Positions 5,313-13,184 are shown, numbered from the stretch's first letter. The stretch: DNA of 14,544 nucleotides from DATLFA01 sp039934635 (GCA_039934635.1 JBDTLT010000131.1:1-14544), one strand, 5' to 3'. Notes: generated from the letters alone by a model not told the origin. Made by a program: numbers and translations.

Positions 5313-7739
5313 TCAGCTGTGCTGGCCGGTCTTCAGCTCGGCGAACTCTTCGGCAGACATGTAGACGTCGCGCGCCTTCGATCCTTCGGACGGCCCGACG
5401 ACCCCGCGGTTCTCGAGCAAGTCCATGAGGCGCCCCGCGCGGGCGAAGCCGACGCGCAACTTGCGTTGCAACATCGACGTGGACCCGAGCCGGCTGGCGA
5501 CCACGAGCTCCATCGCTTCCCACAGCAGGTCGTCCTCGTCGTCACCGTCGTGGCGGCCCGCTCCCCCCGTGACGGGATCCGCGGCGTCGCCGCCCGCGGG
5601 ACCCTTGTCGGTGGCAACGGTGTTGTCGTAGTCGACCTTGGGTGCTTGACGACGCCAGGTACCCACGACGGCGCGGCACTCTTCTTCGGTGACCCAAGAG
5701 CCCTGGATACGCTGCGGTGCCGATGACGACGGCCCGAGCAACAACATGTCGCCCTTGCCCACGAGTCGCTCGGCGCCCGGTTGGTCGAGGATGACGCGGC
5801 TGTCGGTCTGACTCGACACGGCGAACGCGAGCCGGGCCGGAACGTTGGCTTTGATCAAGCCGGTGATCACGTTGACCGACGGGCGCTGCGTGGCGATGAC
5901 GAGGTGGATGCCGACGGCGCGAGCCATCTGCGCGATGCGACAGATCGAGTCCTCGACGTCGCGGGCGGCCACCATCATGAGATCGGCGAGCTCGTCGACG
6001 ACGACGACGATCAAGGGCAGCCGCTTGTATTCCTTTGGGCTGCCGTCGGGCTCGGCTTCGCCGAGCGCCGGTTTGAGCTCGTCCTTGTCGAACGCCGCGT
6101 TGTAACCGGTGATGTCGCGAAAGCCGCAATGGTGGAGCAAGTCGTAGCGCCGCTCCATTTCGCGCACGGCCCAGGCGAGCGCGTTCGCGGCCTTCTTGGG
6201 GTCGGTCACCACGGCGGTCAACAAGTGGGGCACGCGCTCGTACTGACTCATCTCGACGCGCTTGGGGTCGACGAGGATCATGCGCACCTGATCGGGCGTC
6301 GAGCGCATCAGGATCGACGTGATGATCGAGTTGAGGCACGACGACTTGCCGGCGCCCGTCGCGCCGGCGATCAAGATGTGGGGCATCGTCGCCAGGTTGA
6401 CCAGCACGGCGCGGCCGTTGATGTCGCGACCGATCGCGACTTCGAGCGGATGCTTGGCGTTGCGCGCCTCGCTCGACGCCAGGATGTCGCCGAGCGCGAC
6501 GACCTGCCGATCGGTGTTGGGGACCTCGACACCGATCGCCTGCTTGCCGGGGATCGGGGCGAGGATGCGCACGTCGGCCGATGCCATCGCGTAGGCGATG
6601 TCACGGTTGAGGCTCGTGACGCGGGCGACCTTGACGCCGGGTCCGAGCTCGAGTTCGTAGCGCGTCACCGTCGGCCCGACCACCATGTTGACAAGACGCG
6701 TCTGCACACCGTGTTCGGCGAGCGCGCGCTCGAGTTGATGACCCCGTTCGCTCACACGTGCCGTGTCGACTTCACGCGCGGCAGATCGCTTGAGCAGCGA
6801 CATCGGCGGCAGCTTCCACTGCGACGCCGCGAGCGCGGGCCCGAGATCGATGGCGAGTTGCGTCGGCTCGACCACGGGCGTCAACTCGGCGGTATCGGCG
6901 GGCTTCTTCGGCGGCCGCGGCGCGCGGCGCGGCGCGGCCGCGACAGGTGCCTCTTCTTCGACTTCGTCTTCTTCGTCGTCATCGAGTGCCGCGTGGTCGA
7001 ACGGCGTCACCAAACCGGGACGTGGTCCGCGCAGGTCGATCACTTCGTCGTCGTCTTCGACTTCTTCTTCGTCGTCGTCGACGGCGTCACGATCGCGGCC
7101 GAGGGTGAAGAGCGAACGAAACGCACTCTGAATGCCCGTGCCGATCGGTGCGATGGAACTGCGCACGATGCCGACCGCGTCGCGCACCGGTATACCGATG
7201 AACATGACCGCGCCCAGGAACGCGACCGCGGCGAGCACGATCGACGCGCCATAGATCCACGCGATCGATTCGAGCGGCCCGCCGACCGCGACACCGAGGA
7301 GGCCACCGGCGTCGGAGAGATTCTCGATGCGGTTGTCGGCGTTGAGGGAGGGCTGGCCACCGTAGAGATGGCAGAAGCCGGCCAGCGCCACGAGCACGAC
7401 GGCGGCGCCGGTCATGGTGCGGAAGTTGTCGCCTTCGCGCTCTGCGTCGCCACCGCTGCGGATCAACAGCACACCGCAGCCGACGAGTGCGGGTGGCATG
7501 AGCACCCGCAACAGGCCGACGAAGAAGCCGGACGCATCGTCGATGAACTGCCCGAGGGGGCCGCCCAGGTCGAGGTAGATCGCCAACCCGGAGACCAGCC
7601 CGGCGACAACGAAGATCATCCCCCACACGTCGTGACCGCGACCGTCGAACGCGGCGCCGACGACGCGCTGGACGAGAGGCGGCTGCGCTACTGGGCGAGA
7701 ACGGGACGGACGGGTCGCGGTGCTCTTACGTTGGGCCAC
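5313..7739 (-). CDS. ftsK: DNA translocase FtsK
   Basis: An 808-residue septal DNA pump that moves chromosome ends across the division plane. The N-terminal membrane domain has hydrophobic helices at about 41-58, 72-93, 108-127 and 158-183. A highly acidic linker (217-264) and an Ala/Pro/Arg stretch follow, then the alpha/beta motor. Walker A is GATGAGKS at 459-466 and Walker B is VVVVDELADLM (578-588). ATQRPSVNVITGLIKANVP follows, typical of FtsK/SpoIIIE. After a Gly/Asp-rich linker (about 700-736), the gamma winged-helix domain (about 737-800, STSMLQRKLRVGFARAGRLM) reads chromosome polarity sequences. The start is GTG at 7739. The frame is open upstream with no standard start, although an ATT codon sits immediately before the GTG. 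rnj lies 96 bp upstream, and the 808-residue length is normal for an actinobacterial FtsK. Confidence 0.95.
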   Translation of the reverse strand: MAQRKSTATRPSRSRPVAQPPLVQRVVGAAFDGRGHDVWGMIFVVAGLVSGLAIYLDLGGPLGQFIDDASGFFVGLLRVLMPPALVGCGVLLIRSGGDAEREGDNFRTMTGAAVVLVALAGFCHLYGGQPSLNADNRIENLSDAGGLLGVAVGGPLESIAWIYGASIVLAAVAFLGAVMFIGIPVRDAVGIVRSSIAPIGTGIQSAFRSLFTLGRDRDAVDDDEEEVEDDDEVIDLRGPRPGLVTPFDHAALDDDEEDEVEEEAPVAAAPRRAPRPPKKPADTAELTPVVEPTQLAIDLGPALAASQWKLPPMSLLKRSAAREVDTARVSERGHQLERALAEHGVQTRLVNMVVGPTVTRYELELGPGVKVARVTSLNRDIAYAMASADVRILAPIPGKQAIGVEVPNTDRQVVALGDILASSEARNAKHPLEVAIGRDINGRAVLVNLATMPHILIAGATGAGKSSCLNSIITSILMRSTPDQVRMILVDPKRVEMSQYERVPHLLTAVVTDPKKAANALAWAVREMERRYDLLHHCGFRDITGYNAAFDKDELKPALGEAEPDGSPKEYKRLPLIVVVVDELADLMMVAARDVEDSICRIAQMARAVGIHLVIATQRPSVNVITGLIKANVPARLAFAVSSQTDSRVILDQPGAERLVGKGDMLLLGPSSSAPQRIQGSWVTEEECRAVVGTWRRQAPKVDYDNTVATDKGPAGGDAADPVTGGAGRHDGDDEDDLLWEAMELVVASRLGSTSMLQRKLRVGFARAGRLMDLLENRGVVGPSEGSKARDVYMSAEEFAELKTGQHS

Positions 7740-7749
7740 AATGAGCCCA

Positions 7750-7755
7750 AAGCTA
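7750..7755 (-). promoter_or_regulatory. Possible -10 element of ftsK
   Basis: TAGCTT on the minus strand, ten bases before the GTG of ftsK. If transcription started seven or eight bases downstream, the mRNA would begin with only a few bases before GUG. No Shine-Dalgarno is visible. The spacing is looser than at the four six-base cases, so this is tentative. The rest of the 96-bp rnj-ftsK gap (7740-7835) holds nothing else I can name. Confidence 0.25.
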
Positions 7756-7835
7756 ACACCAGCCTCATGGGCATCCGCGCTGGGGCGTGCCGATGGGAGC
7801 GTCGATATTCTTCACACGCTTTCAGTGCATCGTGT

Positions 7836-9509
7836 TCAGTTGTATGTCACTACGGGCACGATCATCGGTCGGCGGCGTGAGCGCTCGTTGACCGTCGATC
7901 CGGCGGCGCGGCGCACCGCCCGCTCGACCTGCTCGCGCGTCGCGCCCTCTTCGCCCGGATCCGCGAGGAGGTCGCGCAGCGAGCGCCGCACAGCATCGGC
8001 GACCGCTTCGTGCAGCGTCGTGCGATCGTGTTCGGCGGCCCAGCCGCGGCTGATGACCCGCGGCTCACCGGCGCGCTGCTTACCCTCGAGATGCACCTCG
8101 ACGGCGACGAGGACGAAGCCGTCGTCGCCCAGAGTCTTGCGATCACGCAACACCGCGTCGTCGACGCCATCGACGGTGCCGTGTACGTACACACGACGCG
8201 CCGGGATCTCGGGGCCCATCACCATGCCGCTGTCGGAGAGCACCAGTGTGTCGCCCTCCGCGCACACGACGACATGGTCGTCGGCGATCGGCAACACGTG
8301 GCGCGCCAACTCGGCGTGTGCCGCGAGATGCGCCACCTCGCCGTGGATCGGGACGAACCATTCGGGATTGGCCGCTCGCATGAGCGTGGACAACTCGTCT
8401 TGCTTCGCGTGACCGCTGGTGTGCACTTCGAGAATGCCGTCGTGCACAACGCGCGCGCCGAGCAGCGTGAGCCGGTTGCGCAACCGGGCCACCGACGTTT
8501 CGTTGCCGGGGATCGGGTGCGCGCTCAACACGACGGTGTCGTCCTTGCTGATCGACATGTAGCGATTCTCGCCCGTCACCAATTGCCACAGCACCGCGCG
8601 CGACTCGCCCTGCGAACCGGTGCAGATGACGCACACGTGAGCGGGATCGAGATCATTGAGTTCGTCGGGGGGAATGATCGAGTTGCTCGGGATGTGCATC
8701 AGACCGATATCGCGAGCGAGCTTGGTGTTGCGCACCATCGACGTGCCGAGAATGGCGATCTTGCGACCTTCGGCGACCGCGATGTCGGCAACTTGTTGCA
8801 GCCGATGCACATGGCTCGCAAACGAGGCGACGATGATGCGCCGGCCGCGGTTTGCGAGGAACACACCGCGCAACACGTCGCCGATGTGCGTCTCGGACTT
8901 CGTCGCGCCGGGGCTGTCGGCATTGGTCGAATCTGCAAGGAGAAGGCGCACGCCCTCTTCTTTCGCGATGGCCGCCACCCGATCGACGTCGGTGATGCGG
9001 CCATCGACAGGCAGCGGATCGATCTTGAAATCGCCCGAATGCACGATCACACCTTGCGGGGTGCGGAACACCGTCAGCAACGACGACGGCGTCGAGTGAG
9101 TGACCGGCAGGAATTCGCAGTCGAACGTGCCGATACGGCGGCGCTGGTGATCACCGATCGGTATCAGCTCGGCTCGGTTGAGCAAACCGGCTTCGTCGAG
9201 CTTGTGCCGTACCAGACCCAACGTGAACGGTGAGCCATAGATGGGGAACGACATGTCGCGCAGTACATACGGCAGCGCACCGATGTGGTCTTCGTGCGCG
9301 TGTGTGAGGAGGCAGCCGTCGATGCGCCCCGCCTGCTCGCGCAGGTAGGTGAAGTCGGGAAGGATGACGTCGATGCCCGGTTCGGTGTCATCGGGGAACA
9401 TCTGACCGCAGTCGACGATGAGCAATCGCCCGTCGACTTCGAGGGTCGCACAATTACGCCCGATGCGGCCGAGGCCGCCGAGAAATGCCAGTCGAACGGG
9501 CCGAGCCAT
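7836..9509 (-). CDS. rnj: Ribonuclease J
   Basis: A 557-residue metallo-beta-lactamase/beta-CASP nuclease, the RNase J used in RNA maturation and decay. The zinc ligands are in place: HAHEDH at 70-75, H138 (PVTHST) and D160 (HSGDFKID). The beta-CASP region spans about residues 210-345 (VASFASHVHRLQQ at 228-240). The C-terminal lactamase motifs HTSGHAKQDE (363-372) and PIHGE (387-391) follow. A roughly 110-residue C-terminal oligomerisation domain closes the protein, giving the standard length. The ATG at 9509 shares one base with the dapA stop (TGATG), so translation is probably coupled to dapA; no separate Shine-Dalgarno is evident. The dapA-rnj order is a known actinobacterial arrangement. 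A plain metallohydrolase is unlikely because the beta-CASP domain is complete. Confidence 0.95.
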   Translation of the reverse strand: MARPVRLAFLGGLGRIGRNCATLEVDGRLLIVDCGQMFPDDTEPGIDVILPDFTYLREQAGRIDGCLLTHAHEDHIGALPYVLRDMSFPIYGSPFTLGLVRHKLDEAGLLNRAELIPIGDHQRRRIGTFDCEFLPVTHSTPSSLLTVFRTPQGVIVHSGDFKIDPLPVDGRITDVDRVAAIAKEEGVRLLLADSTNADSPGATKSETHIGDVLRGVFLANRGRRIIVASFASHVHRLQQVADIAVAEGRKIAILGTSMVRNTKLARDIGLMHIPSNSIIPPDELNDLDPAHVCVICTGSQGESRAVLWQLVTGENRYMSISKDDTVVLSAHPIPGNETSVARLRNRLTLLGARVVHDGILEVHTSGHAKQDELSTLMRAANPEWFVPIHGEVAHLAAHAELARHVLPIADDHVVVCAEGDTLVLSDSGMVMGPEIPARRVYVHGTVDGVDDAVLRDRKTLGDDGFVLVAVEVHLEGKQRAGEPRVISRGWAAEHDRTTLHEAVADAVRRSLRDLLADPGEEGATREQVERAVRRAAGSTVNERSRRRPMIVPVVTYN

Positions 9510-10393
9510 CAGGGACGACCGAGTCCCGCGAGTATTGCGCGAGCTCGATTTTGCAGATCGTCGGGCTCGGGACCCATCGGTAGCCGGCAGTCACCGCCGG
9601 GACGGCCGAGCACCTTCAACATCGCCTTCGTCGGGATCGGGTTGGGATTGCGATCACCGCTTTCGAATTGCCACGAAGGCATCAACATGGCGTTGAGCTC
9701 GCGGGCGCGCTGCACGTCGCCGGCGAGATAGGCATCGATCATCTCGCCCATTTCGGCCGCCGCCCAGTGCGTCGCGACACCCACGACACCCACCGCCCCG
9801 ACCGCGAGCAACGGCAAGGTGAGCGCGTCATCGCCGCTGTAGACCTCGAAGCCCTCCGGCGCGCTCGCGATCAACGTGGCGGTTTCGGCGGGGCTGCCGG
9901 CAGCGTCTTTCAACGCGACGATGTTGACCACGTCGTGCGCCAGCTCGAGCACTGTTGCCGTGTCGACTTTGCGACCGGTGCGCACCGGGATGTCGTAGAG
10001 CATGATCGGCAAGTCGGTCGACGCTGCGATGGCGCGATAGTGCGCAAGCAGGCCGGCTTGGGACGGGCGGTTGTAGTACGGGGTGACCGAGAGGATCGCG
10101 GCCGCGCCGGCGGCGGTGGTCTGTTCGGTGAGCTCGATGGCGGCCCTCGTGTCGTTGCTGCCGGCCCCGGCGATGACGGGCACCGACACGGCCTGGCAGA
10201 CGACGCGCACGAGCTCGATCTGCTCTTCGTGGGTGAGCGTGGGGCTCTCGCCAGTCGTGCCGGCCACGACGAGCCCTTCGTTGCCTTGCTCTACGAGCCA
10301 GGACGCCAGCTTGGCCGCGCCGTCGAGGTCGAGCGCGCCGTCATGGTCGAACGGCGTGATCATCGCCGTGAGTACTCGTCCGAATCGGGCCAT
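9509..10393 (-). CDS. dapA: 4-hydroxy-tetrahydrodipicolinate synthase
   Basis: A 294-residue TIM-barrel aldolase that condenses pyruvate with aspartate semialdehyde, the first dedicated step to diaminopimelate and lysine. Visible active-site elements are GTTGES at 45-50 (hydroxyls at T46/T47), the tyrosine pair Y106/Y107 (SVTPYYNRP), Y133 (LYDIP), R138 and the Schiff-base lysine K162 (ALKDAAGS). These positions match those of the E. coli enzyme almost one for one. I choose the ATG at 10393, which has AAAGGAAG upstream and starts MARFGRVLTAMITPFD, as the family does. The frame continues upstream to 10450, but that overlaps SURF1 and adds nothing recognisable. It sits 16 bp after SURF1 and overlaps rnj by one base. 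dapB, the next enzyme of the pathway, is 3 kb away in the same window. Confidence 0.95.
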   Translation of the reverse strand: MARFGRVLTAMITPFDHDGALDLDGAAKLASWLVEQGNEGLVVAGTTGESPTLTHEEQIELVRVVCQAVSVPVIAGAGSNDTRAAIELTEQTTAAGAAAILSVTPYYNRPSQAGLLAHYRAIAASTDLPIMLYDIPVRTGRKVDTATVLELAHDVVNIVALKDAAGSPAETATLIASAPEGFEVYSGDDALTLPLLAVGAVGVVGVATHWAAAEMGEMIDAYLAGDVQRARELNAMLMPSWQFESGDRNPNPIPTKAMLKVLGRPGGDCRLPMGPEPDDLQNRARAILAGLGRP

Positions 10394-10397
10394 GCTG

Positions 10398-10405
10398 CTT
10401 CCTTT
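10398..10405 (-). promoter_or_regulatory. Shine-Dalgarno of dapA
   Basis: AAAGGAAG on the minus strand in the 16-bp SURF1-dapA gap, at normal distance from the ATG at 10393. It rules against the 19-codon-longer dapA start. Confidence 0.75.
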
Positions 10406-10409
10406 GCCG

Positions 10410-11270
10410 TCAGGCGGTATCTCGGACAATGGTGCCCGGTGCCGCCCCATTTTGACGAGCCGTCGTCAGTCCGTCGTCGGGATTATCGAGGTCGTCGGGC
10501 CAGACGTCGTCGGCCGACCTGTCACGACCATACGCCTGTCGGCGCAAAATGATCGGATAGCCGACCAATCCGATCGCCGAAAAGATGAACCACTGGATCG
10601 CGTAGCTGAGATGCGGGCCCTTCGAGAGCGGCGGTGGCGGCACCGGGTAGAGGGGGCCATCGGCGGTCGGTGCGCCGTCACCGGCGTCGAGGCGGAAGTA
10701 GACCGGCGCCACGGTGGGGCCCCACCGCTTGGCCAACTCGGCGGCATCAACCTGCGAGATGGCGGGTACCGCACCGCTCTTCGACGGCTCGTCGCCGAAG
10801 TGACCGCTCGTCGGGCTGGCCTGTAGCGCGCCTTCGATCGTGACCTCACCCGTCGGGGCCGGGACGCTCGCGATGCCGCGCTGCTCGAACTCGGGACGGA
10901 ACACGAACCCGCGCACCACGGGGATGATCGTTCCGTCGGGCTCGACCAACGGCGTGAGCACCCAGAAGCCCGGTTGCCCGCTGACGGTGCGGTTGGATAC
11001 GACGAGCTCGTCGGCGGCGCGGTACGTGCCCGTGGCCGTTGCGCGCCGCCACTGCACCTCGCGCGTCGAGGCGCGGGTCGAACCCGCGGGCACGAGCGCG
11101 TCGAACGGTTGGGTCGGCAACGTCCCGCGCGAGCGGATGTTGTCATTGAGCGTCGTCTTCTCGTCGAGTCGCCGCAGCTGCCAGAAACCAAGGTTGATCA
11201 TGGTGATGATCAACACCAGCACGAGGAGGTGCGACAGGATCCAGCGAGGGCGACGGGCGAAGTCCCACAT
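10410..11270 (-). CDS. SURF1 family cytochrome c oxidase assembly protein
   Basis: A 286-residue protein of the SURF1/Shy1 family, which assists haem a insertion and assembly of cytochrome c oxidase. The layout is typical: an N-terminal helix at about 11-30 running into LGFWQLRRL, a long extracytoplasmic domain with GFWVLTPL (101-108) and VVRGFV (118-123), and a second helix in HLSYAIQWFIFSAIGLVGY (220-238). A hydrophilic Asp-rich cytoplasmic tail of about 45 residues follows the second helix. The ATG at 11270 has no Shine-Dalgarno; TAGCGT lies eight bases upstream, suggesting a near-leaderless transcript. The gene is divergent from the Nudix gene, only 26 bp away, and is followed by dapA after 16 bp, so it probably leads a SURF1-dapA-rnj operon. 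No oxidase subunit genes are visible. Confidence 0.88.
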   Translation of the reverse strand: MWDFARRPRWILSHLLVLVLIITMINLGFWQLRRLDEKTTLNDNIRSRGTLPTQPFDALVPAGSTRASTREVQWRRATATGTYRAADELVVSNRTVSGQPGFWVLTPLVEPDGTIIPVVRGFVFRPEFEQRGIASVPAPTGEVTIEGALQASPTSGHFGDEPSKSGAVPAISQVDAAELAKRWGPTVAPVYFRLDAGDGAPTADGPLYPVPPPPLSKGPHLSYAIQWFIFSAIGLVGYPIILRRQAYGRDRSADDVWPDDLDNPDDGLTTARQNGAAPGTIVRDTA

Positions 11271-11278
11271 CGAAGGCC

Positions 11279-11284
11279 ACGCTA
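11279..11284 (-). promoter_or_regulatory. Candidate -10 element of SURF1
   Basis: TAGCGT on the minus strand, eight bases before the SURF1 ATG. It abuts the mirror-image Nudix element at 11285-11290, and together they form the palindrome CTATAG at 11282-11287. Confidence 0.4.
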
Positions 11285-11290
11285 TAGGCT
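11285..11290 (+). promoter_or_regulatory. Candidate -10 element of the Nudix gene (leaderless)
   Basis: TAGGCT, then six bases (CGATCG), then the GTG at 11297. The whole divergent gap is 26 bp and has no room for a 5' UTR with a Shine-Dalgarno. This geometry is the usual one for leaderless actinobacterial transcripts. Confidence 0.5.
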
Positions 11291-11296
11291 CGATCG

Positions 11297-11830
11297 GTGC
11301 AGTGGATCGTTCACGGCGAACGTGCGCTCTACGAGAGCGAATGGGTCAATCTCGCGCTCGTCGACGTCGAAATTCCCGACGAGCGCCGCTTCGATCACCA
11401 CGTGATCCGCGTGCCGCGTGCGGCCGCCGGCGCGGTCATCCACCGTCCCGGCGAGGTGCTGCTGCTGTGGCGCCATCGCTTCATCACCGACACGTGGGGC
11501 TGGGAGATACCGGCCGGCAAGGTCGAGGCCGGTGAAGCGCCGATCGACGCCGCCGAACGCGAGGCCCTCGAAGAATCCGGTTGGCAGCCGGGACCGCTGC
11601 GCCACCTGACCACGTTCCATCCGACCAACGGCATGAGCGATCACACCTTTCACATCTTTCTCGCGGACGGCGCGACCTATGTCGGCGAACCGACCGATAC
11701 CAGCGAAGCGACCCGCATCGAATGGGTGCCCATCGCACGTGTGCGCGAATTCATCGCCAACGACGACATACGCGACGGCCTGAGCCTGTGTGGCATCGCC
11801 GTCGCGCTCGCCCGCAACTTGCTCGACTGA
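11297..11830 (+). CDS. Nudix hydrolase, ADP-ribose pyrophosphatase-like
   Basis: A 177-residue Nudix protein. The Nudix box is complete at 74-96: G74, E80, R88-E89, E92-E93 and G95 in the pattern Gx5Ex7REUxEExGU. The glutamates bind the divalent metals used to cleave a nucleoside diphosphate linked to another group. The upstream WGWEIPAGKVE segment and the E-rich box resemble ADP-ribose and NDP-sugar pyrophosphatases rather than MutT, but the substrate is inference. It starts at GTG without a Shine-Dalgarno, six bases after TAGGCT. It is divergent from SURF1 and 41 bp before the lipoprotein gene. The ORF is intact and of normal length. It may be co-transcribed with the lipoprotein, with no obvious functional link. 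Confidence 0.87.
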   Translation: MQWIVHGERALYESEWVNLALVDVEIPDERRFDHHVIRVPRAAAGAVIHRPGEVLLLWRHRFITDTWGWEIPAGKVEAGEAPIDAAEREALEESGWQPGPLRHLTTFHPTNGMSDHTFHIFLADGATYVGEPTDTSEATRIEWVPIARVREFIANDDIRDGLSLCGIAVALARNLLD

Positions 11831-11842
11831 CCGCGGGAAGAA

Positions 11843-11875
11843 ATGCCCCGACCGCGTCGTCCAAACCGGCGATGA
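11843..11875 (+). CDS. Possible 10-codon leader ORF, overlapping the lipoprotein start
   Basis: GGGAAG at 11835-11840 is followed by an ATG and ten codons encoding MPRPRRPNRR, then TGA. The stop overlaps the start codon of the next gene as ATGA (11872-11875). The lipoprotein ATG itself has no good Shine-Dalgarno, so ribosomes finishing this mini-ORF could restart there. The peptide is half arginine with three prolines. Short ORFs arise easily by chance, and the spacing from SD to ATG is rather short, so this remains a candidate translational-coupling or attenuation leader. Confidence 0.35.
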   Translation: MPRPRRPNRR

Positions 11876-13179
11876 GTCTGCGGCGACGAATTCCCCGACT
11901 GTTTTGCGTGCTCGTGCCCGCGGTCGCGCTCGTCGCGGGTTGCGGTGACGCCGATACGCCGGCGCAGTCCGCGCCGCCATCGTCTGGTCCGCCATCGACG
12001 GTGGCGGTCAAAACCACCGACAAGAGCGCGCCGTCGACCGAGGCCACCACGACTCGACCGCCGGATCCGCCGGTTCACGTGCCTCCCACCATCACAACTC
12101 TCGCGCCGGGTCTTGTCGCGACCACGCTCGTTCCCGCGGCGGCGAAGGTGGCTCCGGCCCCCGCGCAGGGCGTCCCCGTCGACATCGTCTTTCGCGATGC
12201 GGCGCGCGGTTGGATGCTCAGCTCCGGCGGCAACTGCGTCGGATGTCCCGTGCCGCTCGCGGCCACCACCGACGGCGGCGCGTCGTGGTCGCGAGTGCCC
12301 TCACCAAACGAGGGCGCGGCCAGTTCGCGCTTTCGGCTGAGGGCAAGCCGCCAAGGCGAACTGTGGCTGTTCGACGTACCCGGCAGCCCGTTGAACGCGA
12401 GCGCGCTGTGGGAGAGCCCCGATGGTGGCATCACCTGGTCTCGCATCGCCGGCCTGGCGCGGATCAGCGATCTCGCTGTCGGACCGACGACCGCATGGGC
12501 GGTCACCGACGCCTGCGACATCACTGCGACGAGTTGCGTCACCGCGATCCTGCGGTCGAACGATCACGGCGCAACGTGGCACCGGGTCGAGACGCCTTTG
12601 TCACTGTTGCAGGAGCGCTATTCGGCACAACTCGTCGTGCTCGACGACGAGCATGTGATCCTGCTCACGCAACGAGCGAGCCCCGACGCGCATGACATCG
12701 TGTCGACCGACGACGGTGGCCGCCACTGGGCGACCTTGACGTCGGTGGAAGAGTGCGGCGTCGCGCGATCCGAGATCGCGGCCGTGGACTCGCGCCAGCT
12801 TTGGCTCGCGTGCGCCGGCGGAGAAGGTGGCGGGTGGGAGCGGCGCGTCATCGCACGATCCGACGATGGCGGTCATCGTTGGCACGTCGCACTCGATGCG
12901 CTCACGTTCGGCTATCTCGAGCAAGTGTGGGCGAACTCGCCGAGCAAGGCCTACATCGGTCAATGCCGCGGACCGGCAATCGTCACCACCGACGGCGGCG
13001 TGACATGGAGCGCGGCCGCCGACTTCCGCGACCCCGGCGACTGCATGGGCCCGGTCGTGTTCACCGACGCGCAACACGGCTACATCGGCGATTTCTTCAA
13101 CACCGACCCCGACGCCAAAACCAAAATCTGGCGTACCGCCGACGCCGGTCGCACGTGGCAGCCGGTCGACGTCAACTGA
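11872..13179 (+). CDS. Exported lipoprotein with seven Asp-box repeats (Ycf48/BNR-like beta-propeller)
   Basis: A 435-residue protein. A signal peptide with a basic start (SLRRRIPR) and hydrophobic core ends in VAG-C24, a lipobox, so it should be a lipid-anchored surface protein. Residues 25-100 are a Thr/Pro/Ser/Ala-rich linker. The rest carries seven Asp boxes of the type S/T-x-D-x-G-x-x-W, at about 132, 182, 229, 278, 330, 372 and 422 (for example TTDGGASW, SPDGGITW, TTDGGVTW). They are spaced 40-50 residues apart, as the blades of one seven-bladed propeller would be. Cysteines occur in close pairs (C122/C125, C215/C222), possibly disulphides. Such folds occur in sialidases, sortilin and the Ycf48 assembly factor; no catalytic set is evident here. 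The start is uncertain: the ATG lacks a Shine-Dalgarno but gives the signal peptide. Confidence 0.82.
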   Translation: MSLRRRIPRLFCVLVPAVALVAGCGDADTPAQSAPPSSGPPSTVAVKTTDKSAPSTEATTTRPPDPPVHVPPTITTLAPGLVATTLVPAAAKVAPAPAQGVPVDIVFRDAARGWMLSSGGNCVGCPVPLAATTDGGASWSRVPSPNEGAASSRFRLRASRQGELWLFDVPGSPLNASALWESPDGGITWSRIAGLARISDLAVGPTTAWAVTDACDITATSCVTAILRSNDHGATWHRVETPLSLLQERYSAQLVVLDDEHVILLTQRASPDAHDIVSTDDGGRHWATLTSVEECGVARSEIAAVDSRQLWLACAGGEGGGWERRVIARSDDGGHRWHVALDALTFGYLEQVWANSPSKAYIGQCRGPAIVTTDGGVTWSAAADFRDPGDCMGPVVFTDAQHGYIGDFFNTDPDAKTKIWRTADAGRTWQPVDVN

Positions 13180-13184
13180 CCGAA

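Noticed and set aside
7653..7771. 28-codon minus-strand ORF overlapping the ftsK start out of frame
   Set aside because: No Shine-Dalgarno, mostly inside ftsK, and no conserved feature visible; likely chance.
5781..7880. 699-codon open frame on the plus strand opposite ftsK
   Set aside because: It lies antisense to an unmistakable FtsK. The translation is His/Asp/Arg-rich with no domain, which is typical of a mirrored frame in GC-rich DNA.
8010..9233. 407-codon open frame on the plus strand opposite rnj
   Set aside because: Antisense to a complete RNase J; no recognisable fold or start signal.
9509..10450. DapA starting 19 codons earlier
   Set aside because: The extension overlaps the SURF1 coding end, is not DapA-like, and the downstream ATG has AAAGGAAG in front of it.
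9668..10552. 294-codon open frame on the plus strand opposite dapA
   Set aside because: Antisense to DapA with its full active site; the product is Arg/Asp/Gly-rich noise.
11581..13179. 532-residue version of the lipoprotein
   Set aside because: The first 97 codons are a shadow of the Nudix gene. Starting at 11872 yields a proper lipoprotein signal peptide.
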